Origin: Albugo candida
Lineage: Eukaryota > Oomycota > Peronosporomycetes > Albuginales > Albuginaceae
Assembly: GCA_905220665.1 (NCBI GenBank)
Contig: CAJNAR010000148.1
Span: 310,001-374,000 of the forward strand
Length of the DNA stretch: 64,000 bases
Direction of reading: 5' to 3'
Shown here: piece after piece, positions 49,596 through 61,592 of the stretch
Numbering within the stretch: the first letter of the stretch is position 1
How the letters are laid out: each line of letters starts with the position of its first letter
The notes under the pieces: model-generated
What the model was told of the DNA's origin: nothing
Databases searched by the model: none
The model's input: the letters and a program-made list of their open reading frames with translations, nothing else
Made by a program: the position numbers and the translations under genes

Positions 49596-52500
49596 ATGGA
49601 TATGTTGAGAAAAGGCAATTACTTCAGCTGGGAATTCAGTGCTCGAATGTAGCTGATGCGTAAGGGGTTGCGGGACCATATTGACCCGGTAAAAGCCCCA
49701 AGCAAGGATGACAGCAACGCTGGGATTCGGAAGATCAATGACATGACGGCGTTTGCGATCATTTCGACCATGATCAGCCCCAACTTACAGTCTATGGTTA
49801 GATCAGCATGCAGTGCTGCTCAAGCATGGGACATCTTGAAGAATTTTTTCTTGAGGCGCTTCTTGCACAACAGGATCCAGAAGAAGCGGGAGTTACACGA
49901 TGAAGAAAGGCGAATGCGTTATGGACCATTTTTTGAGGTTCGACGAGTTGTGCATGTCAATGCAAGCAATAGGAGCGTCCATCGACTTGGATGAGCAGCT
50001 GATGGTACTACTTGGAAGCATGTCAGAAGATTTCGACCAGATTATCAAGACCATGGAGAATGTACCACGGATGGACATGTTTCAAGCGAAGGAAATGCTT
50101 CTTCGCGAATCAGAAAGCATCAGTGCAAAGGAAAAGCATGGCATGGCACTCAAAGCGCAGTATAAGCGGCAAAGCAAAGGTCGAGCAAATAGGCCGAACA
50201 GGAATCCAGCGAAGTTCGAGGGAAAGTGTTTCCGGTGTAACAAGTATGGGCACAAACAAACGGATTGTTGGAGAAGTAACATGGCCAACAGCGAGGAAGC
50301 CCATGCATTCACAACTTTTCAAGAATCTCAAGCGAATTGGATTCTGGACAGTGGCGCAAGCAGTCACATGTGTCCCAACAAAATTGAGTTTACCGACTTG
50401 CAAGCAATGAAGAAAAAGAAACCGATATATGTTGCCAATGGAAGCAAGGTTTATGCAGTAGGAGTTGGAACCATCTTTGTGCGACTCAAGAATAACAAAA
50501 ACATCAGGATTGATGATGTTTTGTACGTTCCTGGTCTCGAGCGAAAGCTACTCTCCGTATCTACACTGACGGAAAAAGGACTCCAGGTTGTCTTTCGGAA
50601 TCTTACCTGTGAAATCAAAAGTGACAATCGAAACATTGTGGATATTCAACGCATTGGAAAGCTTTTCGTTCTCGAATATGAAACACTTGAAGTCGCACAT
50701 TTTGGTGGAGACGCAGGTCAAGATGAAGACGTTCCGGTGGATGAATCCATTTGGCATACATGGTTTGGTCATATTTCGATCAAGAGAATGAAAAACATCA
50801 GGAATTATGTCACTGGACTCAATTTAAAGACAAAATCAGGAATGGATTGTGAAGAGTCCGAAATTTGTGAAGGGTGTATGAATGGAAAGTCATCTGTTCA
50901 GCCATATATGTCATCTGCGTATGGAAAGGTAAAGACAAAAGCCTTGTTAGAAGTGGTTCACAGTGATGTCACTGGGCCGATGCGAGTGAAGTCTCAAGGT
51001 GGCGCGAAGTTCATGGTCACATTCATCGATGATTTTTCAAGATTCATCCATGCCTATTTTATCCAAAGCAAGGGTGAAGTTTTCAGTAAATTTACCGAAT
51101 TCAAAGCACTTGTCGAGAATCAGTTCGGAAAAAGGATCAAGTGTTTGCATTCGGATAATGGTGGGGAATACATCAACGACAAATTTGCCAGCTTATGCAA
51201 AAATTCCGGAATCATACATCAAAGCACGGTTCGATATTCGCCACAACAGAACGGACTCGCAGAATGGATGAATCGGACAGTTACGGAACGTGCGAGGTGC
51301 ATGTTATCGCATAACATGCACCTCGCACGTTCCGTAACTAAGCTATGAACACAGCTGTGTACGTGACAAACAGAGTACCCTGTGCAGCAAATCAATTCAA
51401 AACCCCATTTGAAGTATATTTCGGTCGGAAGCCAAGCGTCGCGCACTTTAAAGTGTTTGGAGCTCAAGGTTATGCACATATCGACAAATCCAAGAGATCC
51501 AAATTCGACAGCAAAGCTTACAAATGTATGTTTCTGGGCTATTTCGAAAACATTAAAGGGTATCGTGTCTGGAATTTGGAAGCTCATCGTTTGGAAACAA
51601 CACGTACAGCTAAATTTCAAGAACTGCAAAACTCAAAATATGTTGAAGTCGTATGCTGCGACAAATCCACGGACCAGATAAAATCTATGGAAAACCAGCA
51701 TTATGAGGAGGAAGACATGCATCTCGAAAGAGAGCATAAGAGCGATGATGCAATGGAAATAGATGAAGAGTTTGACCAACAGGATGAACATCCAGGGGAA
51801 CATGATGTCAACATGGATTTTAATTCAGCTACGGAGATTGTTCTCAGGGAGAGATTGGATGGTTTCACTGGTTCTCCGACATTCGCACCATCTGGGCCCA
51901 ATCACCTTCTCGAAAGTGAGCCGTCTCATTCAATCGTGCCATACGAAATTTCGGATGCCATTATTCCAGTGGACATCGAAAAAACTCGACCACAGAAAAG
52001 ATTTCGCATAGAACAAGAACAGGCGAATGCTGTTTTAAATTTACCATCAACGTACAAAGAGGCAATGCGGTCTCCGGATTCAGATGAATGGAAAAAGGCG
52101 ATTCAACTAGAGCTCGAAGCACTCAAGGAAAAGGAGACTTGGATACTGACTTCAAAGACACCACATATGAAGGTCATTGGAACAAAATGGGTTTTTACTC
52201 TACAGCAGAATGAATTTGGTGAAGTTGAAAAGTACAAGGCAAGACTTGTCGCTTTGGGCTACCGACAAAAATATGGAGGGGATTGTATGGACACATATGC
52301 GCCAGTTGCAAATATGAATTCCATTCGGGTTTACCTGGCGGCTTGTTGTCACCAAGGATTTCATATTCACCAATATGATGTCGACACCGCGTTTCTCAAT
52401 GGGCATCTGGAGGAAGAAGTCTACATTCATCCACCGCGAGGTGTTCAAGCTCAGGCTAACGATGTCTGTCTTCTGAAGCGAAGCTTATATGATCTGAAGC

Positions 52501-53615
52501 AATCTTCAGCAACATGGTTTAAGACAATTTCACGAGTGTTTTTGGAAATGGGTTTCCGACACTGCAGAACAGACTCGTGCATATTTGTTCGTCAACGAGA
52601 AAATTCGGTGGTTTATATCGCCTTATATGTGGACGACATGTTAATAGGTGCAAAGACATTGCAGGAGATAAAAGCTATTTCCGACAAATTGTCAAGTAAG
52701 TTCAAGTTAAAAGATCTCGGAAAAGTCAAATTTATGCTGGGCATTCAAGTCGATTATGACCGAGAGCAACGTTCAATGAAAATCTGTCAAACTTCAAACA
52801 TCAATAAAATGGTCGAACAGTTCAATCAAGTGGACGCCAAGCTCGTTTGGAACCCAAATGTTCAAGGCCAACTTTTATCGACAATCGAAAAAGAAGATGA
52901 AAGAATGAAGTTTCGGCCTTATCGCTCCTTAGTTGGCTCACTATTGTATATTTCGAATGGAACAAGACCAGATATTGCGTATTCAGTTGGGCAACTAAGT
53001 CGACATCTGGAACGGCCTAGTGAAGAGCATTGGAAGGCAGCGATAAGGCTCCTGCGGTATTTGAAGTCAACTAGTGATATGGGGATAAATTACACCGGCA
53101 GTGACAAATGTTTATGCGTTTGTGCATATAGTGATGCAGATTGGGCGAATAACAAGGAATCCAGAAGATCTGTATCCGGAATCATGGTAATGATAAATGG
53201 TGCGCCCGTTATTTTCAAATCAAAGATTCAGCAAAGTGTAGCCCTGAGTACGGCCGAGGCAGAGTATATCGTCCTATCACTCTGTATGCAAGAAGTTTTA
53301 TGGCTGAAAAGCTTATTATGTGAACTCAAGGCAAAAATTACTCAAAAGATCAAAATATTCGAGGACAATCAAAGTGCCATCGCAATCGCGAAAAACGATG
53401 GATATCAAAGCAGAGCAAAACATATCGACATCCGTTGTCATTTCATTCGAGATCATATAAAGGATGAAAAAATTGTGATCGAGTATATCGACTCCAGAAA
53501 TCAGCTTGCCGATTTCTTGACGAAGCCTATTTCGACAAAGCAATTTCAGGATTGGTTCGTCTGGCAAATATCAAGAATTGTGTGTCGTGTGGGAGTGTTG
53601 AAGAAAGTCGGATAA
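49596..53615 (+). pseudogene. Copia-B gag-pol polyprotein with few breaks
   Basis: Would encode capsid, protease, integrase, RT and RNase H. Start at ATG 49596 or 49602. Breaks seen: an in-frame TAG at 49650-49652, a frameshift near 49890-49900 in gag, and a frameshift at the palindrome 51280-51338. Long open parts are 49900-51348 and 51345-53615. Domains in order: gag (MDHFLRFDELCMSMQAIG), CCHC knuckle CFRCNKYGHKQTDCW (near 50225-50270), protease LDSGASSHMC (near 50345-50372), GAG-pre-integrase, integrase core (HSDVTGPM, FIDDFSRFIH, SDNGGEYIND, SPQQNGLAEWMNRT), RT (TKWVFTLQQNEFGEVEKYKA, TYAPVANMNSI, catalytic box YVDDMLIG near 52627-52650), and RNase H (LSTAEAEYIVLS, EDNQSAIAIAKNDG). Catalytic residues of RT and RNase H are kept. 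Confidence 0.93.
51280..51338. repeat. Perfect 28-bp inverted repeat with 3-nt spacer in Copia-B integrase
   Basis: Arms 51280-51307 and 51311-51338 are exactly complementary; the spacer is CGC. The left arm encodes the normal integrase motif (TVTERARCML). The right arm replaces the codons expected before AMNTAVYVTNR and shifts the frame. No such inverted copy occurs at the equivalent place in the other Copia copies of the window. Confidence 0.95.
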
Positions 53616-53823
53616 GTTCAGAAAAAAGTCGGGTAAGATCGGAAGAGTCGGATAAGATGAATAGTCAGATAAGATCAGATCATTAATAGCGCGGAAAGAT
53701 GCGATTAGAAATAGGTTGCTAATAGTATAGAGAAGCGATATAGAGAATGTGGTATAGGCTTAGACTATCTTTTTGAGAACCAAGGACCTACAAATATAGG
53801 CACTTTCCAATTTGACTACAACA
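53596..53823 (+). repeat. Copia-B 3' LTR (228 bp)
   Basis: The polyprotein stop at 53613-53615 lies 20 bases inside this LTR. Confidence 0.95.
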
Positions 53824-56800
53824 ATTCGCAATAATATCGATGTCAATCGGTATAAGATTCCAATCATTTATCAGAAATGCTCGTAAAGCCTCCGAAGTGT
53901 GGGAAGTACTACAAAGCTTTCATCTAAGAAGGAATATACATAATCGTGCGCAAAAGAGAAAGTAATTACACCAGTTTAAGCTTGTCAAAAATGGAAATAT
54001 AATGCACCATTTCCAAAACTTTCACGATTTATGCCTATCAGTGGGGGCACTGGTGATGGTATAATTGAGGACGAAAGTTGCTAATACTGCTGGGAAGTCT
54101 ATCGGATTAATATGATCAGATATGCAAGATTATCGGAATCATTCAAGGGATCAATATTTTACAGGCTAAAGAAATGCTCCGCAGAGAGTTTGAAGGCCTA
54201 CAAAGAAAGGAAGCTAATGAAGTGGCGTTGCGTGCTACCAGTACAAGAACAAAGGTCCCCATAGAGCCCATAGAGAATGGCATGGGATTAAGAGATTCCA
54301 CAGAAAGGTCGATATCAAATGCTTTCATTGTAACAAAGTTGGACATATCAAAAAGGATTGCCGGAAATTCAACAATCAAAATAAAGAAAAGAGCGAACAC
54401 GTTTTTTCTTCCTATGAGAATAACCACTGTGAATGGATACTGGATAGTGGTGCGTCTAGCCACATGTCCTATAATGAAAAAGATTTTAGCCAGCTTCGGC
54501 CAATGAAGAACCATATTAGCATATCAATTGCAAATGGAGGGAAGCTAGAAGCAACGGGTATTGGAAATATACATTTGACGCCTCCAAATGGAGAAAAGAT
54601 TCGAGTGGAAGATGTGTTATATGTTCCAAACCTTGACAAACGACTCTTGTCAGTATCTGCAATGAATAGAAAAGGTATACAAGTAACGTTTGAAAGTCAA
54701 ATTGTGAAATTAGTAGTGAAACGACAAAGATTATCAGTATTGAGCGCAGTGGAAAACTATTCGTATTATATGGAATTATATCTGAGAGTACTCTGTTTGG
54801 CAAAGAGCAGCAACACACTCCAGAATCGAACGAAGAAATATGGCACGCAAGATTAGGACACATTTCGAAACGGAGGATGGAAAAAGCTAAAAAGTGCGTA
54901 ACAGGATACAGAAGCAAGACTCAACAAAGCTCTTTGGAAGACGAAAACGTTTTATGTAAAGAATGCTTGGATGGAAAAGCTTTTGTAAAACCATTTCCTA
55001 CCACGATATATGGTAAAGTCAGGACGAAAAAAACTCTGTAGTTAATTCATAGAGATGTTATGGGTCCAATGAGGACAAAGTCACAAGGTGGTTCAAGGTA
55101 TATGGTATCATTCATCGACGATTATTCCAGATATGTCAAAGTTTATTTCTTGAAATCCAAAACCGAAGTAGTGGACTCATTCAAAAATTACAAAGCGTTT
55201 ATGGAAAATCAGACCAGTAAAAGAATCAAGAGCATCAGAACCGATAATGGTACAGAATATATCAACAAATCAAACGGGGCAACATGTCTTAAAAATGGTA
55301 CACGACATCAAACGACCGTTCCTTTCTCTTCGCAGCAAAACGGACTAGCTGAAAGGATGAACAGAACATTGACGGAAAGTGCACGTTCAATGCTTTCAAA
55401 CATGAATTTGGATGAAATCTGGTGGGCGGAAACAATGAATACAGCTACCTATATTACAAATGTCTACCGTGCGCAGCAAACGAAACAATACCACATGAAA
55501 TCATGCATGGTATAAAACTGGATATTTTCCATTTTATTGTGTTTGGCTCACAAGGGTTTGCGCAGGTCGACAATCGAAAAGATCCAAATCCGAAAACAAG
55601 GTCGTTCCTTGTATTTTTCCGGGCTATTTCGAAGATGCAAAAGGATATCGCATCTGGAATCAAAAACGAAAACAAATTGAGTTAGCACGTTCGGCAACGT
55701 TTGACGAAAGATCCCGCTCAAAGGCTGTAGAAATATTTCACAATACTTTTCCCGAACTGGACCCAATTGCCACAAACTGCTTATATATCATTGAGTTTGG
55801 AGATGGAGGGACAGATGTCCTTGCAACAGGCCAGGTTCTCGAAGATTCGGATAAAGATGAGATCACACTTGATGCACGAAATGATTTTAATGATGTCTTA
55901 ATGGAAAACATTGAAGAGGATAATGATCAAGGATGTCTCGATACCGAAATCGAAGAAGCCGAGGTTGACAGAAGCATTGTACCTAGGGGAGAATATATGG
56001 TTCGAATGGCTCACCGTTGTTTGACCCATATAAGTTCAATGCTGCACTACCGACTGGTACGAAGGAACAAGAAATAGTTCCTTACGAACAATCAACGGCA
56101 ACAGTACCATCACACGATCGTCCATGTAAGAGATACAGGATTTAATACGAGCAGGCAAATGCAGCATTAGAGGCACATGTGACATATGACGAAGCAGTTG
56201 ACTCTCCAGAAGGTGGCTTCTGGAAGCACGCCATTGAAAATGAGCTGTCAGCATTAAAGAACAAGAAAGTTTGTACATGTGTTAATCGAATTCTGATGAA
56301 GAAGGTTATTGGTTCAAAATGGGTATTTACAATTAACAGAAACGAATACGGTGAAATTGACAGATATAAAGCCCGAGTAGTTGCACTTCAAACATATGAG
56401 GTGGACTACAAGGAAACTTACTCGCCTGTGGCCAATATGAATTCAATTCGAGCATTTTTAGCTTATTGCTGTCGCATTGGAGCTTATATTCATCAATTTG
56501 ATGTGGACCCGGCATTCTTAAATGGGAACTTGAAAGAAGAAGTGTATGTTTTTCCTCCTAGAGGATTCAAAATTGGTTCAAACAAAGTTCTGAAATTAAA
56601 TCGAAGTCTTTAAGGTTTGAAACAAGCTGCATCGACTTGATACAAGACTATCTCAGAATTTGTCATTGGAATGAACTTCAATCAGTGTAAAACATATCCC
56701 TGCGCTTTTATTAGACGACAGGGTAAATCATTCTTGCTGGTAACATTGTACGATGGTGATCTACTCATTGGATCACAATACGAGGATGGAATTGGAAAAT

Positions 56801-57723
56801 TTGTCGATAAGTTATCAAAACATTTTAAGCTCAAGAAACTTGGCAATGTTCGATTCGTAGTTGGTATTGAAGTACACTATGATCGATTGGAGAAAGTTAT
56901 GTGTATCAGCCAGCAAGCAAGTATATCTAGGATGGCTGAAAAGTACAATTAAGTCAATTCCAAATTTGTTGATGATCCTTGCATTCCAGGACATTTCCTT
57001 TCAAAGATCGAAGAAAAGGATTCAAGAATGGTCAATAGACCTTATAGGTCTTTGTTGGGATCGCTTTTGTATATCGCAAATGGAACAAGGCCTGACATCG
57101 CATTTGCAGTAAGCCAACTCAGTCGCCATCTCGAAAATCCTAGCAAAGAACACTGGAACGAAGCAATTAGAGTCTTTCGATACTTGAAGTCGACAATATC
57201 GACAGGAATATGCTTTGGGACGAACAAAAGTCAGATCCAACTAACTTCATTTTGCGATGCGGATTGGGACAGTAACAAGGATAACCGGAAATCAACATCT
57301 GGCATTATGGTTATGTTGAATTCATCTCCAGTCGTTTTCTAATCGAAATTACAGCAAAGTGTAGCTTTGAATACAGCTGAAGCATACATATTGCAGTGCT
57401 TTATCATTATGTATACAGGAGTCATTATGGACAAAGAATCTGGTATCCGAAATTATTGTACGGGATATAGCCAGCACTATCGTATATGAAGACAATCCGA
57501 GTGCAATAGCAATTTCAAGGAATAATGGATATCAGAGTCGTGCGAAGCATATCGACATAAGATATCACTTCATTCGAGAACAAGTACAACAAGGCAACGT
57601 AGAAATCAAGTATATCGAATCAAAGGATCAATTGGCCGATTTCTTAACGAAAGTCATTTCGACGAAACAATTCCAACAATTTGTACGGAAATCAAATGTC
57701 AGGAATTGTGCGTGGAGGGGGAG

Positions 57724-57950
57724 TGTCGCAATGGCATCCGCCAATCATAAGATCGGAAAAAGGTTCCGCCAATCGGGTGCTGATATTCGAGGTCAAGAAA
57801 CAATGTAAAGACAGTGCATCATATTCCACCAATCAAGATTGATACAGCGAAGCTTATAAGACAATGCGTAAAGGCTAGGAATTAAAATAGTAACAACAAC
57901 TAAGGACCCTAATATATTCACTTTCCATTTTACCAACTAAAACGACAACA
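57724..57950 (+). repeat. Copia-A plus copy, 3' LTR (227 bp)
   Basis: Starts TGTCGCAATGGCATCCG and ends AAACGACAACA. Pairs with 48850-49084. Confidence 0.88.
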
Positions 57951-58169
57951 AAGGGGGACTATACGGTCAATTACAAATGCGACCGAGGAGGGTCTTACCG
58001 CAATCAGCTTGGCCCAACGGAAGAAACTAGAGCACGAAAAACCTCGACAGTTCTCGCTAATTGTCCATTCTGCTTGAAACCCATATAGGACGACCTGCAG
58101 TTAACTGTCCACTTGGTTGAAGAGAATCAGAAGTAAATGCCATCTACCTCCACAAGCGCTCATCGTGTC
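57951..58169. other. No recognisable feature
   Basis: Short spacer between the Copia-A 3' LTR and the transposase relic. It could be the 5' part of that relic, but no motif is visible. Confidence 0.4.
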
Positions 58170-59560
58170 CACCTCAGACTTGAAACAGATAGAAAAGACA
58201 ATACTTGGATTGTATGAAGCTGGGGTCCCAACGAGAAACATCCAAACGTTTTTGCGGAAAGACTGTTGACTTGTATAGCCCAAAACAAACTGTGCAGCTT
58301 CTGCCAATCCGAGATTTTCAAAAACTCAGATGGCTGTACACCGATGGATGCCCTTCGTTGAAACAATAGTGAGCGATGATGACGGCGGACTTTCACAACT
58401 GAACTTTGCCAATTCAAGATCTAAAGAGATGGCTCGGAGTCACAATGACATGTTATGGTGGATGCCACATACAAGACAAATGCTTTGGAGCTTCCGTTGT
58501 TGCATCTCGTTGGGTGCTCGTCAATGTATGAAACATTTTCCTTCGCATTTGTTTTCATGACAATTGAGAGCCAATCGTCATACCCTTCAGCTTTATTTTG
58601 GGGACGCTGCTCCGCCGAAGGTTTTTGCCGCTGACTACAAGCTGGCGCTAATTTCAGAATTTTAAGGAAACTTACCAACTTCCCAACTTCTCTGATGTGT
58701 ATGGCATATTGAATAGCGTATTTTTCGAGAGAAGAAGAATTGATAGCCTTCATGAAGAAATGGAGGGCAATCATATATGCAAAATAGAAGGCTTCTTTGA
58801 TGAAATATAGGAGCTTTAATTGCGTGCAGACAGCGCAATCATCAATTACGCTGTCACAACATGGATTCCATACAAATACATTTACGTTACTGCATGAACT
58901 GACCATATAACGCATTTCGATCATGCTGACCCTCGCGAGGTGAAAGCGCTCACTTGATGCTCAAGCATTAGATACCAACTAGCATGGACAACCTTATTTC
59001 GTTGTAAGAAAAATTATACCTAGCCATTGGTAATAATCTTGCAGAGCAGATGTGTGCTGGCAGCGTCAACAAAATGAGAATATGAAACTATACCAGCCAA
59101 ATACTCAAAGAATGCATGATTTTTCAGGATATCATTCCGAATATTTCATTTTTTGAACTGTGTAAATCTACGAGAAGCTAAAAGTTGCTTTCAGCCACGA
59201 AGAAACGGCGAAGACGTATGCTCTCGACTATTTCGCACCTTCTGGAATCTTCCATGTAAGCAAGAACTACTTTAATATCTGCGTCGAAAACAAAACTTGC
59301 AAATGAGCGACATTCACCCGGATTGGCACTTGGCAAAGCCCCACAAACTTGGTTGTCGTCTGTTGCGGCCGGCCAGAAGTCTCTCGATGTTACTTAGTCA
59401 ATTGGCCATCAGCTATTAAGCTTTGCCAGATCATCAGCAGGCTACGATACTCGACGAAGTTCAGACACTTTCGCAATAAATTCCAAAATCTTTGCAAGAG
59501 CAAGCCCGATCCGTGCCCGAAAGGGAGGCAGCGCCAACAAGATGGATCGACGTGAGGCAA
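58170..59560 (+). pseudogene. FAR1/MULE-type transposase relic
   Basis: Plus-strand fragments in shifting frames. KQIEKTILGLYEAGVPTRNI (58170-58230) resembles the N-terminal helix region of MULE transposases; VMVDATYKTNALELPLLHLV (58450-58510) followed by FSFAFVFMTIES is the classic DDE motif of the FAR1/MULE group; HFDHADPREVKALT (58915-58955) fits the later conserved Glu region; and SDIHPDWHL (59310-59335) resembles the C-terminal motif. Many stops and frameshifts. Terminal inverted repeats were not found. It is not the same subfamily as the MULE at 30329-33009. Confidence 0.7.
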
Positions 59561-60100
59561 TTTTACTGGATTTGAGTATTGGAACTTAGAGGAAAACCCA
59601 AAAAACGTCTATATATAGCAAATATAGCCATCATATCGTTCAAAAATAATAATACAAACAAAATAGCCAATCATACTTGTTTTGTGAGTGGCAATAAGGA
59701 AATCGTCTGTGGCGATAACGGCTCTTTATAAAAAAATAATAACCCGGAGCCGGTTTCTAGCAATGGTGTGATTCGGCACTGCTGGATCGGCGTATGCAGA
59801 TTTACTATGCATTTGCGATTACGATGATCCATATACCAGTCAAATCCCTGAGGTTTGTGAATTAAGTACTCGGCACTTTTTCAAGTCAAACAGCGGAGAA
59901 TGCTTCCTTTTCAACGAAGAGTGAGAGTTACTATGATCCCGTAAAAGTTTGCCTGAGCAACATTCGGGTTCGGGGAAGTGATCGATCGAATTAGTCTTGG
60001 AGAGCTTGCGTAATAACTGCGTCCTAAATATCTTCACTATTGTCAGTGCACATACAGATCTTCGTCGCATCACAAGCTTCTATTTTCAGATGCACTGTTG
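59561..60100. other. No recognisable feature
   Basis: About 540 bases, AT-rich at the start. No supported gene or repeat. Confidence 0.45.
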
Positions 60101-60102
60101 TA

Positions 60103-60129
60103 CAGTACCCTCCGGAAAAGATTAGCCGC
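60103..60129 (+). repeat. Tc1-like terminal inverted repeat, left
   Basis: CAGTACCCTCCGGAAAAGAT at the edge; the first 21 bases match the right end exactly. Confidence 0.9.
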
Positions 60130-60316
60130 CCCAAATTTTTACTACTTTATGAAACAAACACTTTGACTTCCGAAGCATGATACCCACGCGTGATGAGTAA
60201 TCTGCCCATGAAATCTGATACAAAACTTTTACAGTATACAACCCTGCAATCCTTCAGAATTTTTTCTCCGAATGATGATTTTATGATGATAATAGTATAT
60301 ATAGGAAAAATACATG

Positions 60317-61346
60317 CTACCAGCGAGTAGAACTCCATTTTACTTCAATTACTGCTTCGATCCTCACTGGCATGGAGTTAACAAGATGCTGTATCCACTC
60401 TGGATCAATAGAAGACCATATCTGTTTGAGTTGAAGCCATATCTCCTCGCTGTTTTTTGGCTTTGGGGAGCTTTGGATGGCTGCTTTCTTCTTTGCCCAT
60501 ACATTCTAAATGGGATTGAGATCAGGAGAGTTTGAAGGCCATTCTACCTTGTCAACGCTGCGCTCGTCAGGCCATTTTTCGGGCGCTTTTGCGAGATGGA
60601 TAGGCGCACCATCTTCCATGAGTATGACACTGCCAGCATTATCAAGGCCTTCCCAGAATCCAGCCAACTCACCATCGTACACCTGTGCGACAAAGTCAGC
60701 TGCTGTTCGACGATATGGTGCCATACACACAAGCTGGCTTTTTTGTTATCCTGAAAGGCACATCATACCATAACTAGAGAAGGCCCTGACTTGTAAGAAG
60801 GTGCCAGATAGTCTGATTGTTACCTCTCATTGGTAAATCTCCAGACCAGAGGTCGGCGAAAATTCTTCCCAATTTAAAAGCTTGCCTCATCAGTCCAGTA
60901 GGTTGATTTCCAGAACTCTATGGTGGAATACTGGTATCTTTTTGCAAAGTCCAGCCTCTTACCAGTATGTGGCTTGTTCAAAAAAGGCTTTTTAACCTCC
61001 ACTTGAGCAAAGAGACCAGCGGCATGTAAAGTCTCTTAAAGTGCATCCTGGCCAGTTTTGGTTGGCATGTTGAATGTAATTTCGGCCAAAGTTGAACGTC
61101 TTGCACCCTTGGTGCTGCGTACTAGAGTTCTTACATCCCTTCCTGGAGGTTTTTTGACCTTCCAGGGCTTTTCTTTGGCATAACTGTGTTTTCTTTATTC
61201 TACCCCTCCTTGATGCGTCGCACCTGTCATTCATGTGTGCTGAACTTTCAGGCAATTTCTCCAACTTTTGTACCAGCCTGCCTCGTTCCAACAATGCGAA
61301 AACGTTCCTCGGCTGTCAAAAGATGTTTTTGTGCAGTTTCAGCCAT
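60317..61346 (-). pseudogene. Tc1-like transposase (broken)
   Basis: Minus strand from ATG at 61346 (KHLLTAEERFRIVGTRQAGT, a helix-turn-helix start) to about 60317, about 343 codons, the normal length for Tc1 transposases. The DDE region reads ILMEDGAPIHLAKAPEKW and WPSNSPDLNPI, then a TAG (60506-60508) stands exactly where the third catalytic residue (Glu of NPIENVW) belongs, followed by NVWAKKK. Several other stops and shifts lie upstream. Inactive. Confidence 0.88.
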
Positions 61347-61424
61347 ATTTTGAAATATTTGGAGACGCGGCAGTGGTTTGTTCAAGCGCAAGCTTGCGGC
61401 TGTGATTCGAAAAATTAAAAAAAA

Positions 61425-61451
61425 GCGGACAATCTTTTCCGGAGGGTACTG
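61425..61451 (-). repeat. Tc1-like terminal inverted repeat, right
   Basis: Reverse complement of the left end over 21 bases, then partial. Confidence 0.9.
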
Positions 61452-61592
61452 TACAGCATCATACAAAAAGTATACGTTATTTTTCATATGACGTTAAATT
61501 ATCGCTTTAACCTTGACGAAGAATCAATTTTTTGATGATCAAAAAGCCACAATAATACTAAAACAAATGCTTAAGGCTGACAATGAAGTCTA

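Larger units (their letters stand above)
49319..53823 (+). mobile_element. Copia-B LTR retrotransposon, nearly complete
   Basis: 4505 bp. LTRs 49319-49543 and 53596-53823 start TGTTGAAGAAAGTCGG and end GACTACAACA; they differ at about 6 sites plus one 3-base gap (about 2.7 percent). The 5-bp duplication ATTCG flanks the element (49314-49318 and 53824-53828). Removing it rejoins Copia-A gag. The best preserved element in the window. Confidence 0.96.
49150..57723 (+). pseudogene. Copia-A gag-pol polyprotein, plus copy (broken)
   Basis: Gag starts near 49152 (MNDPTAMLNEDDCFVWGFNT), is cut by Copia-B at 49319, and resumes at 53829. Then: zinc-knuckle region (CFHCNKVGHIKKDC, near 54310-54365), protease DSGASSHM (near 54445-54470), integrase 55060-55515 (TDNGTEYINKS), RT 56179-56613 (GSKWVFTINRNEYGEIDRYK, ETYSPVANMNSI), RT/RNase H 57028-57342 (NGTRPDIAFAVSQLSRH), and the RNase H end near 57500-57700. 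Multiple frameshifts and stops. The segment 54145-55470 is nearly identical to the minus copy while the flanking parts are clearly more diverged. Confidence 0.85.
48850..57950 (+). mobile_element. Copia-A LTR retrotransposon, plus copy, split by Copia-B
   Basis: LTR-like ends 48850-49084 and 57724-57950, both starting TGTCGCAATGG and ending ACAACA. They differ by roughly 10 percent plus indels, more than the pair of the minus copy. No target duplication is seen: the left flank is GTATA, the right AAGGG. Inner parts are 49085-49318 and 53824-57723, interrupted by Copia-B at 49319-53823. Related to the element at 29150-35913. Confidence 0.88.
60103..61451 (-). mobile_element. Tc1/mariner-like element with TA duplication
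   Basis: 1349 bp. Ends 60103-60129 and 61425-61451 are inverted repeats starting CAGTACCCTCCGGAAAAGAT, and TA flanks both ends (60101-60102 and 61452-61453), the hallmark duplication of the superfamily. It carries a degenerate transposase on the minus strand. Confidence 0.93.
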
